Shown: positions 7,648 to 16,059, counted from the first letter of the stretch. The stretch is 21,665 nt of DNA from an uncultured Clostridia bacterium (GCA_937895465.1 CALAYY010000145.1:1-21665), one strand, 5' to 3'. A program made the numbers and translations. The notes: generated from the letters alone by a model not told the origin.

Positions 7648-10257
7648 ATGGCATTATCACCCATGATGAAACAATATATGTCAATAAAAGAAAATTATAA
7701 AGATTGCCTATTGTTTTTTAGATTAGGCGATTTTTATGAAATGTTCTTTGATGATGCTGTTACAGCAAGCAAAGAGCTAGAATTGACTTTGACAGGCAGA
7801 GATTGCGGATTGGACGAACGCGCACCTATGTGCGGAGTGCCATTTCATTCGGTGGATTCCTATATTGCTAAGCTCATAGAAAAAGGTTATAAGGTAGCCA
7901 TCTGTGAGCAAATGACCTTGCCCGAAGAAAGTAAAGGTATTGTAGAAAGAGAGGTAACAAGAGTTATAACTCCGGGAACAGTAATTGATTCGGACATGTT
8001 GGATGAGAGCAAGAATAATTATATTGCTTGTGTTTTTTTAAATGAATCTTCAGAAAAATTTGAAATTGGGTTAAGCTGGGCTGATATCAGTACAGGTGAA
8101 TTTAATTTTACAGAAATTAAGACTGACCCTATTAATAAGCTTAATGAGACTTTGATACAAATAAATCCTGCTGAAATAATTTGTAATGAACAAATGCTCA
8201 CACAAAGTTATGGTTTGAATGCGGTAAAATATAATCATATACCGCGGTTTAGTGTTTATTATGAATGGGCATTTGATTATGATAATGCTATAAAAAGATT
8301 AATAGATAATGAAAAAATTTCACTAATAGATAAATCAAAAGCTTTGGCTGTTTGTTCTTCTGGAGCATTGCTGGAATATTTGACTGACACTCAAAAAAGA
8401 CCTATTACATATCTTAACGGTTTTAACGATTATCAAAAGATGCAATTTTTGATGATTGATAACACGGAGCGTCGGAATCTTGAGCTTTTTGAAACGATAA
8501 TTGACCGCAAAAAGCGTGGTTCATTGTTAGGGGTAATAGACAGGACAAAAACAAGTATGGGAGCCAGGATGTTACGTCGCTGGCTAGAGCAACCTTCTAT
8601 TAACAGTAAGGTTATTAATCAAAGACTTAACGGTGTTGAGGAATTAATTAATAATCCTATTTTGAGAGAAAGTTTAACCAAATCACTTTCTAAGATAAAC
8701 GATATTGAACGCTTAAGCAGTAAAATAGCTTACGGCTCTATTAACCCAAGAGAATGTGTAGCAATCAGCCATTCCTTGAAAAATGCAGAACAAGTGACTT
8801 TTGCCCTAAGAGATGCTAATTCTGATATTTTATATAATATTTATTCTGGTTTTGATGAAGCAGAAGATATAACCCAAATTATTGATTTGGCTTTAAATGA
8901 TGAAAATCCTCCTGCTACTATTAGGGATGGGGGATTTATCAAGTCAGGATATAATAATGAACTTGACGAATTGAGAAGTACAAGCAATAATGCAAAACAA
9001 TTAATTGCGGCATTAGAGTTACAAGAAAAAGAAAGCACAGGAATAAAAAACCTAAAGGTTGGATTTAATAAGGTTTTTGGATTTTACATTGAAGTCACGA
9101 AATCCCAAATAGACCAAGTACCTTATCGTTATCAGAGAAAGCAAACTATTGCAAACGGCGAAAGATATATTACATCAGAATTAAAGGACCTTGAATCCAA
9201 AATTTTGGGAAGCGAAGAAAAAGCAATAAAGCTTGAACAAAGGTTATACAGTGAAATAGTTTCTGATTTGAAAGCGTACATATCTAAGATACAAATAATC
9301 TCTCAAAGTATCTCAATTGTTGATTGCCTGATTTCATTTGCCTGCATATCGTCTGAAAATAATTATGTCAAACCCATAATAGGCGAAAGTATTGATTATT
9401 TAAAAATAGTAGAAGGAAGACATCCCGTAGTTGAAAGGTATATTAAAGACGGCGAGTTTGTTCCTAATGACACATATCTAGACAATAACGATAATCGAAC
9501 ATTAATTATTACAGGTCCAAATATGGCGGGAAAAAGCACTTATATGCGTCAAGTAGCATTAATTACTATACTTGGACATATGGGTTGTTTTGTGCCTGCA
9601 AAAGAGGCTTTTATTCCTATTACTGATCGTATTTTTACACGAATAGGCGCCAGTGATGATCTAACTTACGGGCATAGCACCTTTATGGTAGAAATGATTG
9701 AAATGGCTCAAATATTGAAAAACGCAACGACAAAAAGCCTTTTGATATTAGATGAGATAGGCAGGGGAACATCAACATTTGACGGTCTAAGTATTGCATG
9801 GGCAGTTATGGAATATGTTTCTTTAACTCTAAAGGCTAAAACATTGTTTGCTACACATTATCATGAGCTTACAGAGCTTGAAGGTGTTTTTGACGGCGTG
9901 AAAAATTATAGAGTTTTGGTCAAAGAAGTTAACAAATCTATTATATTTTTACATAAAATCGTCAGAGGCGGAGCAAATAAGAGCTTTGGTATAGAAGTTG
10001 CTTCACTTGCCGGCTTACCACAAGATGTTATCGATAAAGCACGCAAAATTTTGAAGATTTTGGAAGAAAACGATATTAATTACAATGAACGAGTAAATGC
10101 ACTTACGGGACGGCAATTATCAATATTTGATCATACTAATATTGCAGGGCTTGAAAGGATAAAAAATATTATAGAAGAATTGGATATTAACACTATAACG
10201 CCCGTTCAAGCATTGGAAATCTTGGCTGATTTAAAAATTAAGGTCGAAAAGCTATGA
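7648..10257 (+). CDS. mutS: DNA mismatch repair protein MutS
   Basis: The mismatch-recognition ATPase that recruits MutL. The 869-residue length is that of a full MutS. Domain I has the mismatch-wedging F-x-E motif as F29-Y30-E31 in GDFYEMFF. The connector, lever and clamp domains follow. The ATPase has Walker A GPNMAGKST at 623-631, Walker B LLILDEIGRGTSTFDG with D702-E703, and the ATHYHEL H-loop with H737. Near the C-terminus QLSIF at 823-827 is a canonical beta-clamp (DnaN) binding pentapeptide, at the position where B. subtilis MutS has its clamp motif. A possible AGGAG at 7627-7631 is too far from ATG 7648 to be ideal, so translation is probably coupled to miaB. Its stop overlaps the mutL start (ATGA). 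Confidence 0.97.
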   Translation: MALSPMMKQYMSIKENYKDCLLFFRLGDFYEMFFDDAVTASKELELTLTGRDCGLDERAPMCGVPFHSVDSYIAKLIEKGYKVAICEQMTLPEESKGIVEREVTRVITPGTVIDSDMLDESKNNYIACVFLNESSEKFEIGLSWADISTGEFNFTEIKTDPINKLNETLIQINPAEIICNEQMLTQSYGLNAVKYNHIPRFSVYYEWAFDYDNAIKRLIDNEKISLIDKSKALAVCSSGALLEYLTDTQKRPITYLNGFNDYQKMQFLMIDNTERRNLELFETIIDRKKRGSLLGVIDRTKTSMGARMLRRWLEQPSINSKVINQRLNGVEELINNPILRESLTKSLSKINDIERLSSKIAYGSINPRECVAISHSLKNAEQVTFALRDANSDILYNIYSGFDEAEDITQIIDLALNDENPPATIRDGGFIKSGYNNELDELRSTSNNAKQLIAALELQEKESTGIKNLKVGFNKVFGFYIEVTKSQIDQVPYRYQRKQTIANGERYITSELKDLESKILGSEEKAIKLEQRLYSEIVSDLKAYISKIQIISQSISIVDCLISFACISSENNYVKPIIGESIDYLKIVEGRHPVVERYIKDGEFVPNDTYLDNNDNRTLIITGPNMAGKSTYMRQVALITILGHMGCFVPAKEAFIPITDRIFTRIGASDDLTYGHSTFMVEMIEMAQILKNATTKSLLILDEIGRGTSTFDGLSIAWAVMEYVSLTLKAKTLFATHYHELTELEGVFDGVKNYRVLVKEVNKSIIFLHKIVRGGANKSFGIEVASLAGLPQDVIDKARKILKILEENDINYNERVNALTGRQLSIFDHTNIAGLERIKNIIEELDINTITPVQALEILADLKIKVEKL

Positions 10258-12134
10258 GCAAAATAAATGTATTAAATAGCGATATTTATAATCTTATAGC
10301 GGCAGGCGAAGTAGTAGAACGACCTTGTTCAATAATAAAAGAATTGATTGAAAATAGTATAGATGCTGGTGCAGACTCTATAACAGTTGAAATAAAAGAA
10401 GGCGGCATTAAGTACATTAAGGTCTCTGATAACGGCTCAGGTATAGAAAAAGCAGATTTAAAAAATGCATTATTAGCTCATGCAACCAGTAAGATTGCTA
10501 AAAAAGATGACTTGCATGCAATAAGTACATTGGGATTTAGGGGAGAGGCGTTGCCGAGTATTGCGGCAGTAAGTAAAATAAAGATTTTATCACGCATTAA
10601 CAACTCTGATTTGGGCTATGAAATTTCATGTGAAGGTGGTTTGTTTTCTGATGTAGCGGAAAAAGGTTCGCCATTGGGAACATATATAACCGTAGAGGAC
10701 TTGTTTTTTAATATGCCTGTCAGAGCAAAGTTTTTAAGCAAACCAAGCTCTGAAGAAAATCATATTACAAACTATATATCTAGATTGATTTTGTCTAATC
10801 CCAATATTTCTATAAAATATATAGCCAATGATAAGATTGTTTATCAATTTGGCGGAAAAGGGCTTGAAGCGGCAATTTTTACGGTTTATGGAAAAGAAGC
10901 ATTGGATAATAGCTTGTATGTTTCTAATAAAACTGCTGATTTGGAGATAAAGGGTTTTTTGGGAAGCCCTAATTATACAAAACCAAACCGTACTTATCAG
11001 ACTGTTATTATTAACGGCAGATATGTCAATAATGATACAGTGTCAATTGCAGTTCATAATGCCTATCAGGATAGATTGATGAAAAGGCAATATCCCTTTT
11101 ATGTTTTGAATCTAACTGTGCCTTTTGATAAGATTGATGTCAATGTGCATCCCAATAAGCTTGAAGTTCGTTTTTGGGATAAGAGTTATGTATTTAAAAC
11201 AGTTTATTCAGCGATTCGAAATACACTCAATAAAAATGAGTACATAAAAGAGATAAATTCAAATCCAGATGAAGATAATAATTCCTTTACGCTTTCTTCA
11301 ATTAATTCCTCGTATGAGGCATCGTTAGAACAAAAAGGTAATGTTGATAATAAAAGTGTTGAAGGGATAACCTTTGATAGTTATGAAAACAAATCTCATA
11401 ACATTGTTAAGGATGATGGCGGCAGAATGAATAGCATCTTAAATAAGCTTGCCGATATGAAAAAACAATCATCCTTTCAAAAACAAGATAATGAAATTAA
11501 TTTTCAAAAATCCAGTGAGACTTTATTATCTCAATCTGTTCAAGCTAAGCTATTTGAAGATGCTAAAAAACCAATAGTCTTGGGAGTATTGTTTGACACC
11601 TATATTATGATAGAAATTTCTGAAGACTTGTATATTATAGATCAGCATGCAGCTCATGAACGTCTTTTATTTGATCAGCTTATTAACAATGTTCAAAGTT
11701 TAAAAAATGATGTTCAGGATTTGTTAGTACCTTATGTGTTTAATGTTAACCATCTTGAAAATAATAAAATAATAGAGATGTCGGATGAGTTAAATAATCT
11801 TGGATTTGGCATTACTGAATTTGGAAATCTTACATACAAAATTTCAACAGTGCCTTTCTTGTTGACTGATATTAATCTAAAAGATTTTGTTTGTGAAATA
11901 CTGAATGAAAACATAAAGAGTATGAACACGTCTAATTTAATGAGAAATATGCTGGCAAGTGCTGCTTGTAAAGCCGCTGTAAAGGCAGGAGATTCGCTTA
12001 ATAATAAAGAAATCTTATCAATAATTAATCAGCTTAACGATAATAAGACTGAGTTTTTATGTCCGCATGGAAGGCCTATTATTACAAAAATTAATAAAAA
12101 AGAAATAGATAAATGGTTCAAAAGGGTAGTGTAA
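10254..12134 (+). CDS. mutL: DNA mismatch repair endonuclease MutL
   Basis: MutL links MutS to strand incision and excision. The 626-residue protein has an N-terminal GHKL ATPase (ELIENSIDAGA, DNGSGI, ATSKI, TLGFRGEALPS), a transducer domain to about residue 330, a polar low-complexity linker to about 430 and a C-terminal dimerisation domain. The C-terminal domain carries the metal-dependent endonuclease motifs of MutL from organisms lacking MutH: DQHAAHE at 463-469, QDLLVP, SAACKAAVKAGD, CPHGRP and FKR. The last acidic residue of DQHA-x2-E-x4-E is D474 rather than E. QAKLF at 430-434 looks like a beta-clamp binding peptide placed just before the C-terminal domain. The start overlaps the mutS stop by 4 nt, and the 3' end overlaps miaA by 22 nt. 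Confidence 0.96.
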   Translation: MSKINVLNSDIYNLIAAGEVVERPCSIIKELIENSIDAGADSITVEIKEGGIKYIKVSDNGSGIEKADLKNALLAHATSKIAKKDDLHAISTLGFRGEALPSIAAVSKIKILSRINNSDLGYEISCEGGLFSDVAEKGSPLGTYITVEDLFFNMPVRAKFLSKPSSEENHITNYISRLILSNPNISIKYIANDKIVYQFGGKGLEAAIFTVYGKEALDNSLYVSNKTADLEIKGFLGSPNYTKPNRTYQTVIINGRYVNNDTVSIAVHNAYQDRLMKRQYPFYVLNLTVPFDKIDVNVHPNKLEVRFWDKSYVFKTVYSAIRNTLNKNEYIKEINSNPDEDNNSFTLSSINSSYEASLEQKGNVDNKSVEGITFDSYENKSHNIVKDDGGRMNSILNKLADMKKQSSFQKQDNEINFQKSSETLLSQSVQAKLFEDAKKPIVLGVLFDTYIMIEISEDLYIIDQHAAHERLLFDQLINNVQSLKNDVQDLLVPYVFNVNHLENNKIIEMSDELNNLGFGITEFGNLTYKISTVPFLLTDINLKDFVCEILNENIKSMNTSNLMRNMLASAACKAAVKAGDSLNNKEILSIINQLNDNKTEFLCPHGRPIITKINKKEIDKWFKRVV

Positions 12135-13012
12135 TAGTTTTTTGCGGTCCTACTGCTGTAGGCAAAAGTGCATTTGGATTATATATTGCAAAAAAACATA
12201 ATGGAGAAATAATCTCTGCTGATTCAATGCAAATTTACCGTGGAATGGATATAGGTACTGCAAAACCAAGTTTGCAGGAGCAAAAAGAAATTAAGCATCA
12301 TTTAATTGATATCTTAGATGTAAATGATGAGTATTCTGCAGAGCAATATAAAGACGATGCAGACAATGCAATTTCTGATGTTTTATCAAGAGGCAAATTA
12401 CCAATTATTGTAGGTGGAACAGGATTTTATATTAAGGCTTTATTATATGAGCATAATTTTGGCAATGCCAAAAAGGATGAGAAAATCAGACAAAAATATC
12501 AGAACATTTTAGAAACCAATGGAAAAGATTATTTGTATGATATTTTAAAAGGAAAAGATTTTGAATCATCTCAAAAGATACATCCTAACGATGTGAAAAA
12601 AGTAATAAGAGCTTTGGAGATATTTGAGGTAAGCGGAAATAAAAAATCAGAACTAATTCAAAGCGAACAGCACTGTCGATATGATTTTAAAATATACTTT
12701 CTAAATATGGAACGTCAAATATTATATGAAAGAATAAATAATAGAGTTGATGATATGATAAGAAACGGTCTTATTGAAGAAGTAAAACAACTTATAAAAA
12801 ACGGCGCAGATATTAACGGTCAGGCAATGCAGGGCATTGGATATAAGGAAACGGTAGATTATATTAACGGTAAGACTTCAAAAGATGAAATGATTGATTT
12901 GATAAAACAACATACCAGAAACTATGCAAAACGCCAGATTACCTATTTTAAGGGGATGAAAAGTGTAAAATGGATAGATGTTCATAGTACTATGTCAGAC
13001 ATAGTACTATGA
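12113..13012 (+). CDS. miaA: tRNA dimethylallyltransferase MiaA
   Basis: Transfers an isopentenyl group from DMAPP to A37 of tRNAs reading UNN codons, giving the substrate of MiaB. The 299 residues show Walker A GPTAVGKS at 12-19, the DSMQIYRGMDIGTAKP motif from D37, the GGTGFYIKALL segment, and the late GIGYKE and QHTRNYAKRQITYF motifs with the RQITYF core typical of MiaA. ATG 12113 lies inside mutL (22-nt overlap); it is the only start that keeps the P-loop strand, and only a weak purine-rich stretch precedes it. The last ten or so codons, including the stop, are written by one arm and the centre of the 31-bp inverted repeat at 12982-13012, so the HSTMSDIVL tail is probably not under protein-level constraint. 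Confidence 0.95.
   Translation: MVQKGSVIVFCGPTAVGKSAFGLYIAKKHNGEIISADSMQIYRGMDIGTAKPSLQEQKEIKHHLIDILDVNDEYSAEQYKDDADNAISDVLSRGKLPIIVGGTGFYIKALLYEHNFGNAKKDEKIRQKYQNILETNGKDYLYDILKGKDFESSQKIHPNDVKKVIRALEIFEVSGNKKSELIQSEQHCRYDFKIYFLNMERQILYERINNRVDDMIRNGLIEEVKQLIKNGADINGQAMQGIGYKETVDYINGKTSKDEMIDLIKQHTRNYAKRQITYFKGMKSVKWIDVHSTMSDIVL
12982..13012. repeat. Perfect 31-bp inverted repeat at the miaA stop, upstream of the ynbB-like gene (candidate operator)
   Basis: Arms TCATAGTACTATGTC (12982-12996) and GACATAGTACTATGA (12998-13012) are perfectly complementary around a single central A (12997). Each arm also contains its own palindrome CATAGTACTATG, so the site is a palindrome of palindromes. It includes the miaA stop codon and ends 4 nt before the AAAGGAA ribosome-binding site of the next gene. 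As RNA it would form a 14-bp stem with a 3-nt loop, but no U-run follows, so it is not a standard terminator. The central 19 bp, TACTATGTC-A-GACATAGTA, match with two differences the palindrome upstream of padR at 20507-20525. Operator is my preferred reading; a dispersed repeat or processing hairpin are alternatives. Confidence 0.6.
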
Positions 13013-13028
13013 GATTAAAGGAATTGTG

Positions 13029-14255
13029 ATGAAAATAGAGCATTTTGTGGAAGAATGTGAACAAAAATGTATTAATGAGTATAAAGCTATAGAGCAGATA
13101 GCATTATTTAATCAAAAAAAAGTTTTAAATTCTTTTAAAAGCTGTAAAATTGGTTTACAGCATTTTAACGGTTCAACAGGTTATGGATATGGTGATACAG
13201 GCAGAGAAAAACTTAATGAAATATATGCAAAAGTTTTTAACTGTGAGAAGGCTTTGGTTTCGCCGCATATAAGCAGCGGCACGCATGCCATATCTTTATG
13301 TTTTTATGGGATTTTGAGACCGGGAGATACTATTTTAAGTATAAGCGGACGTCCTTATGATACATTGGAAGAAATTATTTTTAAAGAAGGCAACGGCTCC
13401 CTTATTGATTTTGGAATTAAATATCATCAGATAGAATTAAAAAACGGGGATTTTGATTTTGAAAGTATAAAAGAGTATTTAGATGGAAACTCAGTAAAAA
13501 TGGTTTTTATTCAAAGATCCAGAGGCTATTCTTGGTCAAACGCCCGTTCAATTAATCAGATAAAAAAAGTGTGTGATTTTGTAAAAGATATAAGTCAAAG
13601 TTCAGTCATTATGGTTGATAATTGCTACGGCGAATTTGTCGATGTTGCGGAACCTTATGAAGCAGGTGCTGATATTTTTGCGGGGTCATTAATAAAAAAC
13701 CCAGGAGGCGGACTTGCTCCTACCGGAGGGTATATTTGCGGTAAGACTGAACTTGTTGATCTCGTGGCAGGCAGGCTTACTACACCTAATCTAAAAGATG
13801 AAATTGGCTCATATTCTGAAGGGTATAGATTGTTTTTTCAAGGGTTGTTTTTGGCACCGCACACCGTCTTACAGACTTTGAAAGGCTCATTACTTATAAG
13901 AAAAGTTTTTAGCAGCTTGGGATATAAAGTTTTACCTTCTGCTGAAGAAAAAAATAACGATGTTATAACCTCTATTGAGTTTGATACTGAAGAGCAGTTA
14001 ATTGAATTTCATAGGACTATTCAAAGCTGTTCTCCTGTAGATAGTTATTTGACATTATATCCTTGGGATATGCCCGGATATAATGAACAGGTTATAATGG
14101 CTGCAGGCACGTTTGTCCAAGGAGCTTCAATAGAACTCAGCAGTGATTCTCCTATAAAAAAGCCCTATATTGCATACATACAGGGCGGACTCACATATGA
14201 GCATGTAAAGTTAGCTGTTATGATTTGTTTGGAAAGACTAAATCTTATAAAATAA
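13029..14255 (+). CDS. PLP-dependent methionine gamma-lyase-like protein (YnbB / aluminium-resistance family)
   Basis: A 408-residue fold-type I PLP enzyme of the YnbB family, annotated in databases as aluminium-resistance or methionine gamma-lyase family protein; its true substrate is not firmly known. Visible are GSTGYGYGDTGREKL near the N-terminus, SSGTHAISLCFYGILRPGD, SGRPYDTLEE, the long FIQRSRGYSWSNAR segment, VDNCYGEFVD, and the probable PLP lysine K223 in GSLIKNPGGGLAPTGGY. The start is taken at ATG 13029, 6 nt after AAAGGAA (13017-13023); the GTG one codon earlier is too close to it. Related genomes place this gene next to hfq and miaA and near lexA or glnR. Here hfq is missing and a perfect inverted repeat stands directly upstream, suggesting separate control. 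A bidirectional terminator follows. Confidence 0.88.
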   Translation: MKIEHFVEECEQKCINEYKAIEQIALFNQKKVLNSFKSCKIGLQHFNGSTGYGYGDTGREKLNEIYAKVFNCEKALVSPHISSGTHAISLCFYGILRPGDTILSISGRPYDTLEEIIFKEGNGSLIDFGIKYHQIELKNGDFDFESIKEYLDGNSVKMVFIQRSRGYSWSNARSINQIKKVCDFVKDISQSSVIMVDNCYGEFVDVAEPYEAGADIFAGSLIKNPGGGLAPTGGYICGKTELVDLVAGRLTTPNLKDEIGSYSEGYRLFFQGLFLAPHTVLQTLKGSLLIRKVFSSLGYKVLPSAEEKNNDVITSIEFDTEEQLIEFHRTIQSCSPVDSYLTLYPWDMPGYNEQVIMAAGTFVQGASIELSSDSPIKKPYIAYIQGGLTYEHVKLAVMICLERLNLIK

Positions 14256-14267
14256 AATCTTATAAAA
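14240..14267 (+). repeat. 13-bp tandem duplication across the ynbB-like stop codon
   Basis: AAATCTTATAAAA occurs at 14240-14252 and again at 14255-14267 (period 15 nt), spanning the TAA at 14253-14255. It looks like a small local slippage duplication and gives alternative stop contexts without altering the enzyme core. Confidence 0.7.
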
Positions 14268-14300
14268 AGAATGGCTTTATGAAAAGATTAAAGCCATTTT
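14268..14300. terminator. Bidirectional intrinsic terminator between ynbB-like gene and lexA
   Basis: AATGGCTTTA (14270-14279) pairs perfectly with TAAAGCCATT (14289-14298) across a 9-nt loop, and the stem extends by one G-T and one A-T pair. A T-rich tract follows on the + strand (from 14297), and a run of A at 14264-14268 gives a T-run on the - strand. It therefore serves both converging transcripts. Confidence 0.88.
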
Positions 14301-14319
14301 ATATTATATTAATTTTTAA

Positions 14320-14937
14320 TTATTTATATCTTCTGATAAGCCCTACAACTAACCCTAAAACTTCTGCTTCTTCTACAATGATAGGGTCGTATTTGTCATT
14401 TTCAGGTTGAAGTCTGATGTGCTTGCTTTCCATATAAAATCTTTTTACAGTTGCTTCTCCGTCTATCATAACAGCTACTATCTCGCCGTTATTGACAAAA
14501 GACTGCTTTCTAACCACGATTTTGTCACCATTTAAAATGCCTGCATTAACCATGCTGTCTCCGCTTACCGTAAGCAAAAACAACTCACCGTCAGAAAACA
14601 TATCATTGGGCAGGGGAAACACATCTTCTATATTTTCTACCGCTGTGATCGGAACACCAGCTGTTATCTTTCCAACCAAAGGGATATCTTGCATTTCTTT
14701 TTTTGGAAAATCAGAATACTCATTTATAATTTCAATAGCGCGTTTATGATTATCAGCTTTTTTTATGTACCCATATAATTGGAGTCTGTTGAGTGAATAA
14801 TAAGCTGTAGCAGTTGAAGTGATATTAAGAGCCTTACAAATTTCTCTTACTGTAGGAGGATAACCGTATTTGGTACTATATCTTTTGAGATACGCCAATA
14901 CTTTTTCATCTTTTGGATCTAGTTCTTTTCTATCCAT
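14320..14937 (-). CDS. lexA: LexA repressor (SOS response)
   Basis: Represses SOS genes and self-cleaves when RecA filaments form. Counted from ATG 14937 the protein has 205 residues. It has an N-terminal winged-helix DNA-binding domain (about 1-70, with GYPPTVREICKALNI), a linker, and an S24 peptidase domain with the scissile bond A93-G94 in TAGVPITA, catalytic S128 in SGDSMV and catalytic K165 in EATVKRF. All active-site residues are present, so autocleavage should work. An in-frame TTG at 14943 is rejected because AAGGAG (14951-14946) would be 2 nt from it but 8 nt from ATG 14937. A LexA-like box overlaps the -35 of its own promoter. The gene is convergent with the ynbB-like gene and follows xer on the same strand. 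Confidence 0.96.
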   Translation of the reverse strand: MDRKELDPKDEKVLAYLKRYSTKYGYPPTVREICKALNITSTATAYYSLNRLQLYGYIKKADNHKRAIEIINEYSDFPKKEMQDIPLVGKITAGVPITAVENIEDVFPLPNDMFSDGELFLLTVSGDSMVNAGILNGDKIVVRKQSFVNNGEIVAVMIDGEATVKRFYMESKHIRLQPENDKYDPIIVEEAEVLGLVVGLIRRYK

Positions 14938-14966
14938 TATCAACTCTCCTTATGAGTTTATTAAGT

Positions 14967-14995
14967 ATTATATCACAAAAAAAATAATTAAGCAA
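14967..14995 (-). promoter_or_regulatory. lexA promoter
   Basis: On the - strand a TTGCTT (14995-14990) and a consensus TATAAT (14972-14967) are separated by 17 nt. The predicted start is near 14960, giving a leader of about 23 nt that contains the AAGGAG site. Confidence 0.7.
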
Positions 14996-15006
14996 ACATT
15001 CGTTTG
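14993..15006. promoter_or_regulatory. LexA box (candidate SOS operator) on the lexA promoter
   Basis: CAAACATTCGTTTG is a 14-bp site with perfect 5-bp arms (CAAAC/GTTTG). It fits the Gram-positive LexA consensus CGAAC-N4-GTTCG with G-to-A/C-to-T changes symmetric in both arms. It overlaps the -35 box of lexA and ends 3 nt from the xer stop, the expected position for autorepression. Confidence 0.72.
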
Positions 15007-15009
15007 AGT

Positions 15010-16053
15010 TTACTCATCATCTCTCAAAATGACTTTTCGAGCAGCATTTTTACGAATTTCAGAATCAAGAGCGGCATAATGCTTTTTGGTTGTATTGACA
15101 TCTCTATGTCCTAACACATCAGCTACTACATAAATATCGCCTGTCGCTCTATATAGTTCTGTTCCAAAGGTGCTTCTTAACTTGTGCGGAGTAATCTTTT
15201 TTAAGGGCGAAATTATACGTGCGTATTTTGTAACAAGGTTTTGAACAGCTTTTGTAGATATTCGGCGGTTTTGCATGGATAAGAACAATGCCGGCTCGTC
15301 TTGAGAAATTTTATCAGAAAGGCATCGTTCATCAAGATATTTTCTCAAAGCGTTGGCAACCTCATCTGAAAAGTACAAAATAGTAGAATTACCGCCCTTT
15401 CTAACAACTGTAAAGGCGTTAGAATTAAAGTCTATATCATCAATATTAAGCCCGATAAGTTCGCTTATACGAATACCTGTACCCAAAAACAGCGTCAAAA
15501 TTGCATTGTCTCTGATTTTGGTTTTGGAATGATAATTTTTTTGATGCTCGCTAAGTTCTGTACCTGTTTCACTTTGATCCAAGATATCAGCAACTTCATT
15601 GGGGTCAAGTCTTATAATCTCTTTTTCATGAATTTTAGGAAAATCCACTTTTGCCGCTGTGTTAGAATCTAATTTGTCCTTATTAAAAAAATACTTAAAC
15701 ATTGCTCTTAAACTTGCCAGACGGCGTGCTCTTGAGTATTCTTTGTTAGTATGGATTTTTCCGTTTTCATCTTTATAATAAGCTAAAAACGCTAAGTACT
15801 TTTCCAAATCTGTTTGAGTAATTTTTTTGATATCTTCTAGATTAATTGATTTTATATCTTTTTCCATAACATTTTTTGAAAGATAGTTAAGAAAAATTTT
15901 TAGGTCATAAGCATAATTTAGTCTTGTTAAAACTGATGTTCTGGGTTCAATTCCCAAAAAAAACTCTGAACAAAATGTCGGCAATTCTTTTTCCAAATTT
16001 TGAAGTTTTAAAAGACTGTTATAATTTCTTTCATTATAATATTTTTTTCCCAT
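15010..16053 (-). CDS. Tyrosine recombinase of the Xer type
   Basis: A site-specific recombinase, most likely acting in chromosome dimer resolution. Numbered from ATG 16053 (347 residues), there is an N-terminal SAM-like core-binding domain (about 22-125) and a C-terminal catalytic domain with the complete set R195 (GTGIRISEL), K219 (VRKGG), H290 and R293 (TPHKLRSTF), H316 (LGHRDVNTT) and nucleophile Y326 (KKHYAAL). The length is above typical XerC/XerD (about 300) and closer to the single-recombinase forms such as XerS, through a longer N-terminus and an insert near 160-178. I cannot assign it to XerC, XerD or XerS. A TTG at 16068 would add five residues, but it overlaps the TATAAT that ends 6 nt before ATG 16053; no Shine-Dalgarno sequence is present at either. 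No integrase-type attachment site or phage gene is nearby, arguing for a housekeeping role. Confidence 0.88.
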   Translation of the reverse strand: MGKKYYNERNYNSLLKLQNLEKELPTFCSEFFLGIEPRTSVLTRLNYAYDLKIFLNYLSKNVMEKDIKSINLEDIKKITQTDLEKYLAFLAYYKDENGKIHTNKEYSRARRLASLRAMFKYFFNKDKLDSNTAAKVDFPKIHEKEIIRLDPNEVADILDQSETGTELSEHQKNYHSKTKIRDNAILTLFLGTGIRISELIGLNIDDIDFNSNAFTVVRKGGNSTILYFSDEVANALRKYLDERCLSDKISQDEPALFLSMQNRRISTKAVQNLVTKYARIISPLKKITPHKLRSTFGTELYRATGDIYVVADVLGHRDVNTTKKHYAALDSEIRKNAARKVILRDDE

Positions 16054-16059
16054 AATGAA

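Noticed and set aside
12982..13012. The 31-bp inverted repeat as a Rho-independent terminator of miaA
   Set aside because: The stem is A-T rich in its outer part and is followed by GATTAAAGGAATT, with no run of T; it is also bracketed by a stop codon and the next ribosome-binding site.
13026..13028. GTG 13026 as start of the ynbB-like gene
   Set aside because: It is only 3 nt from the AAAGGA site, whereas ATG 13029 is at a normal 6-nt spacing.
14225..14410. A + strand frame of 61 codons over the ynbB/lexA junction
   Set aside because: Its first half is generated by the 13-bp duplication and the terminator, and its second half is antisense to the lexA 3' end.
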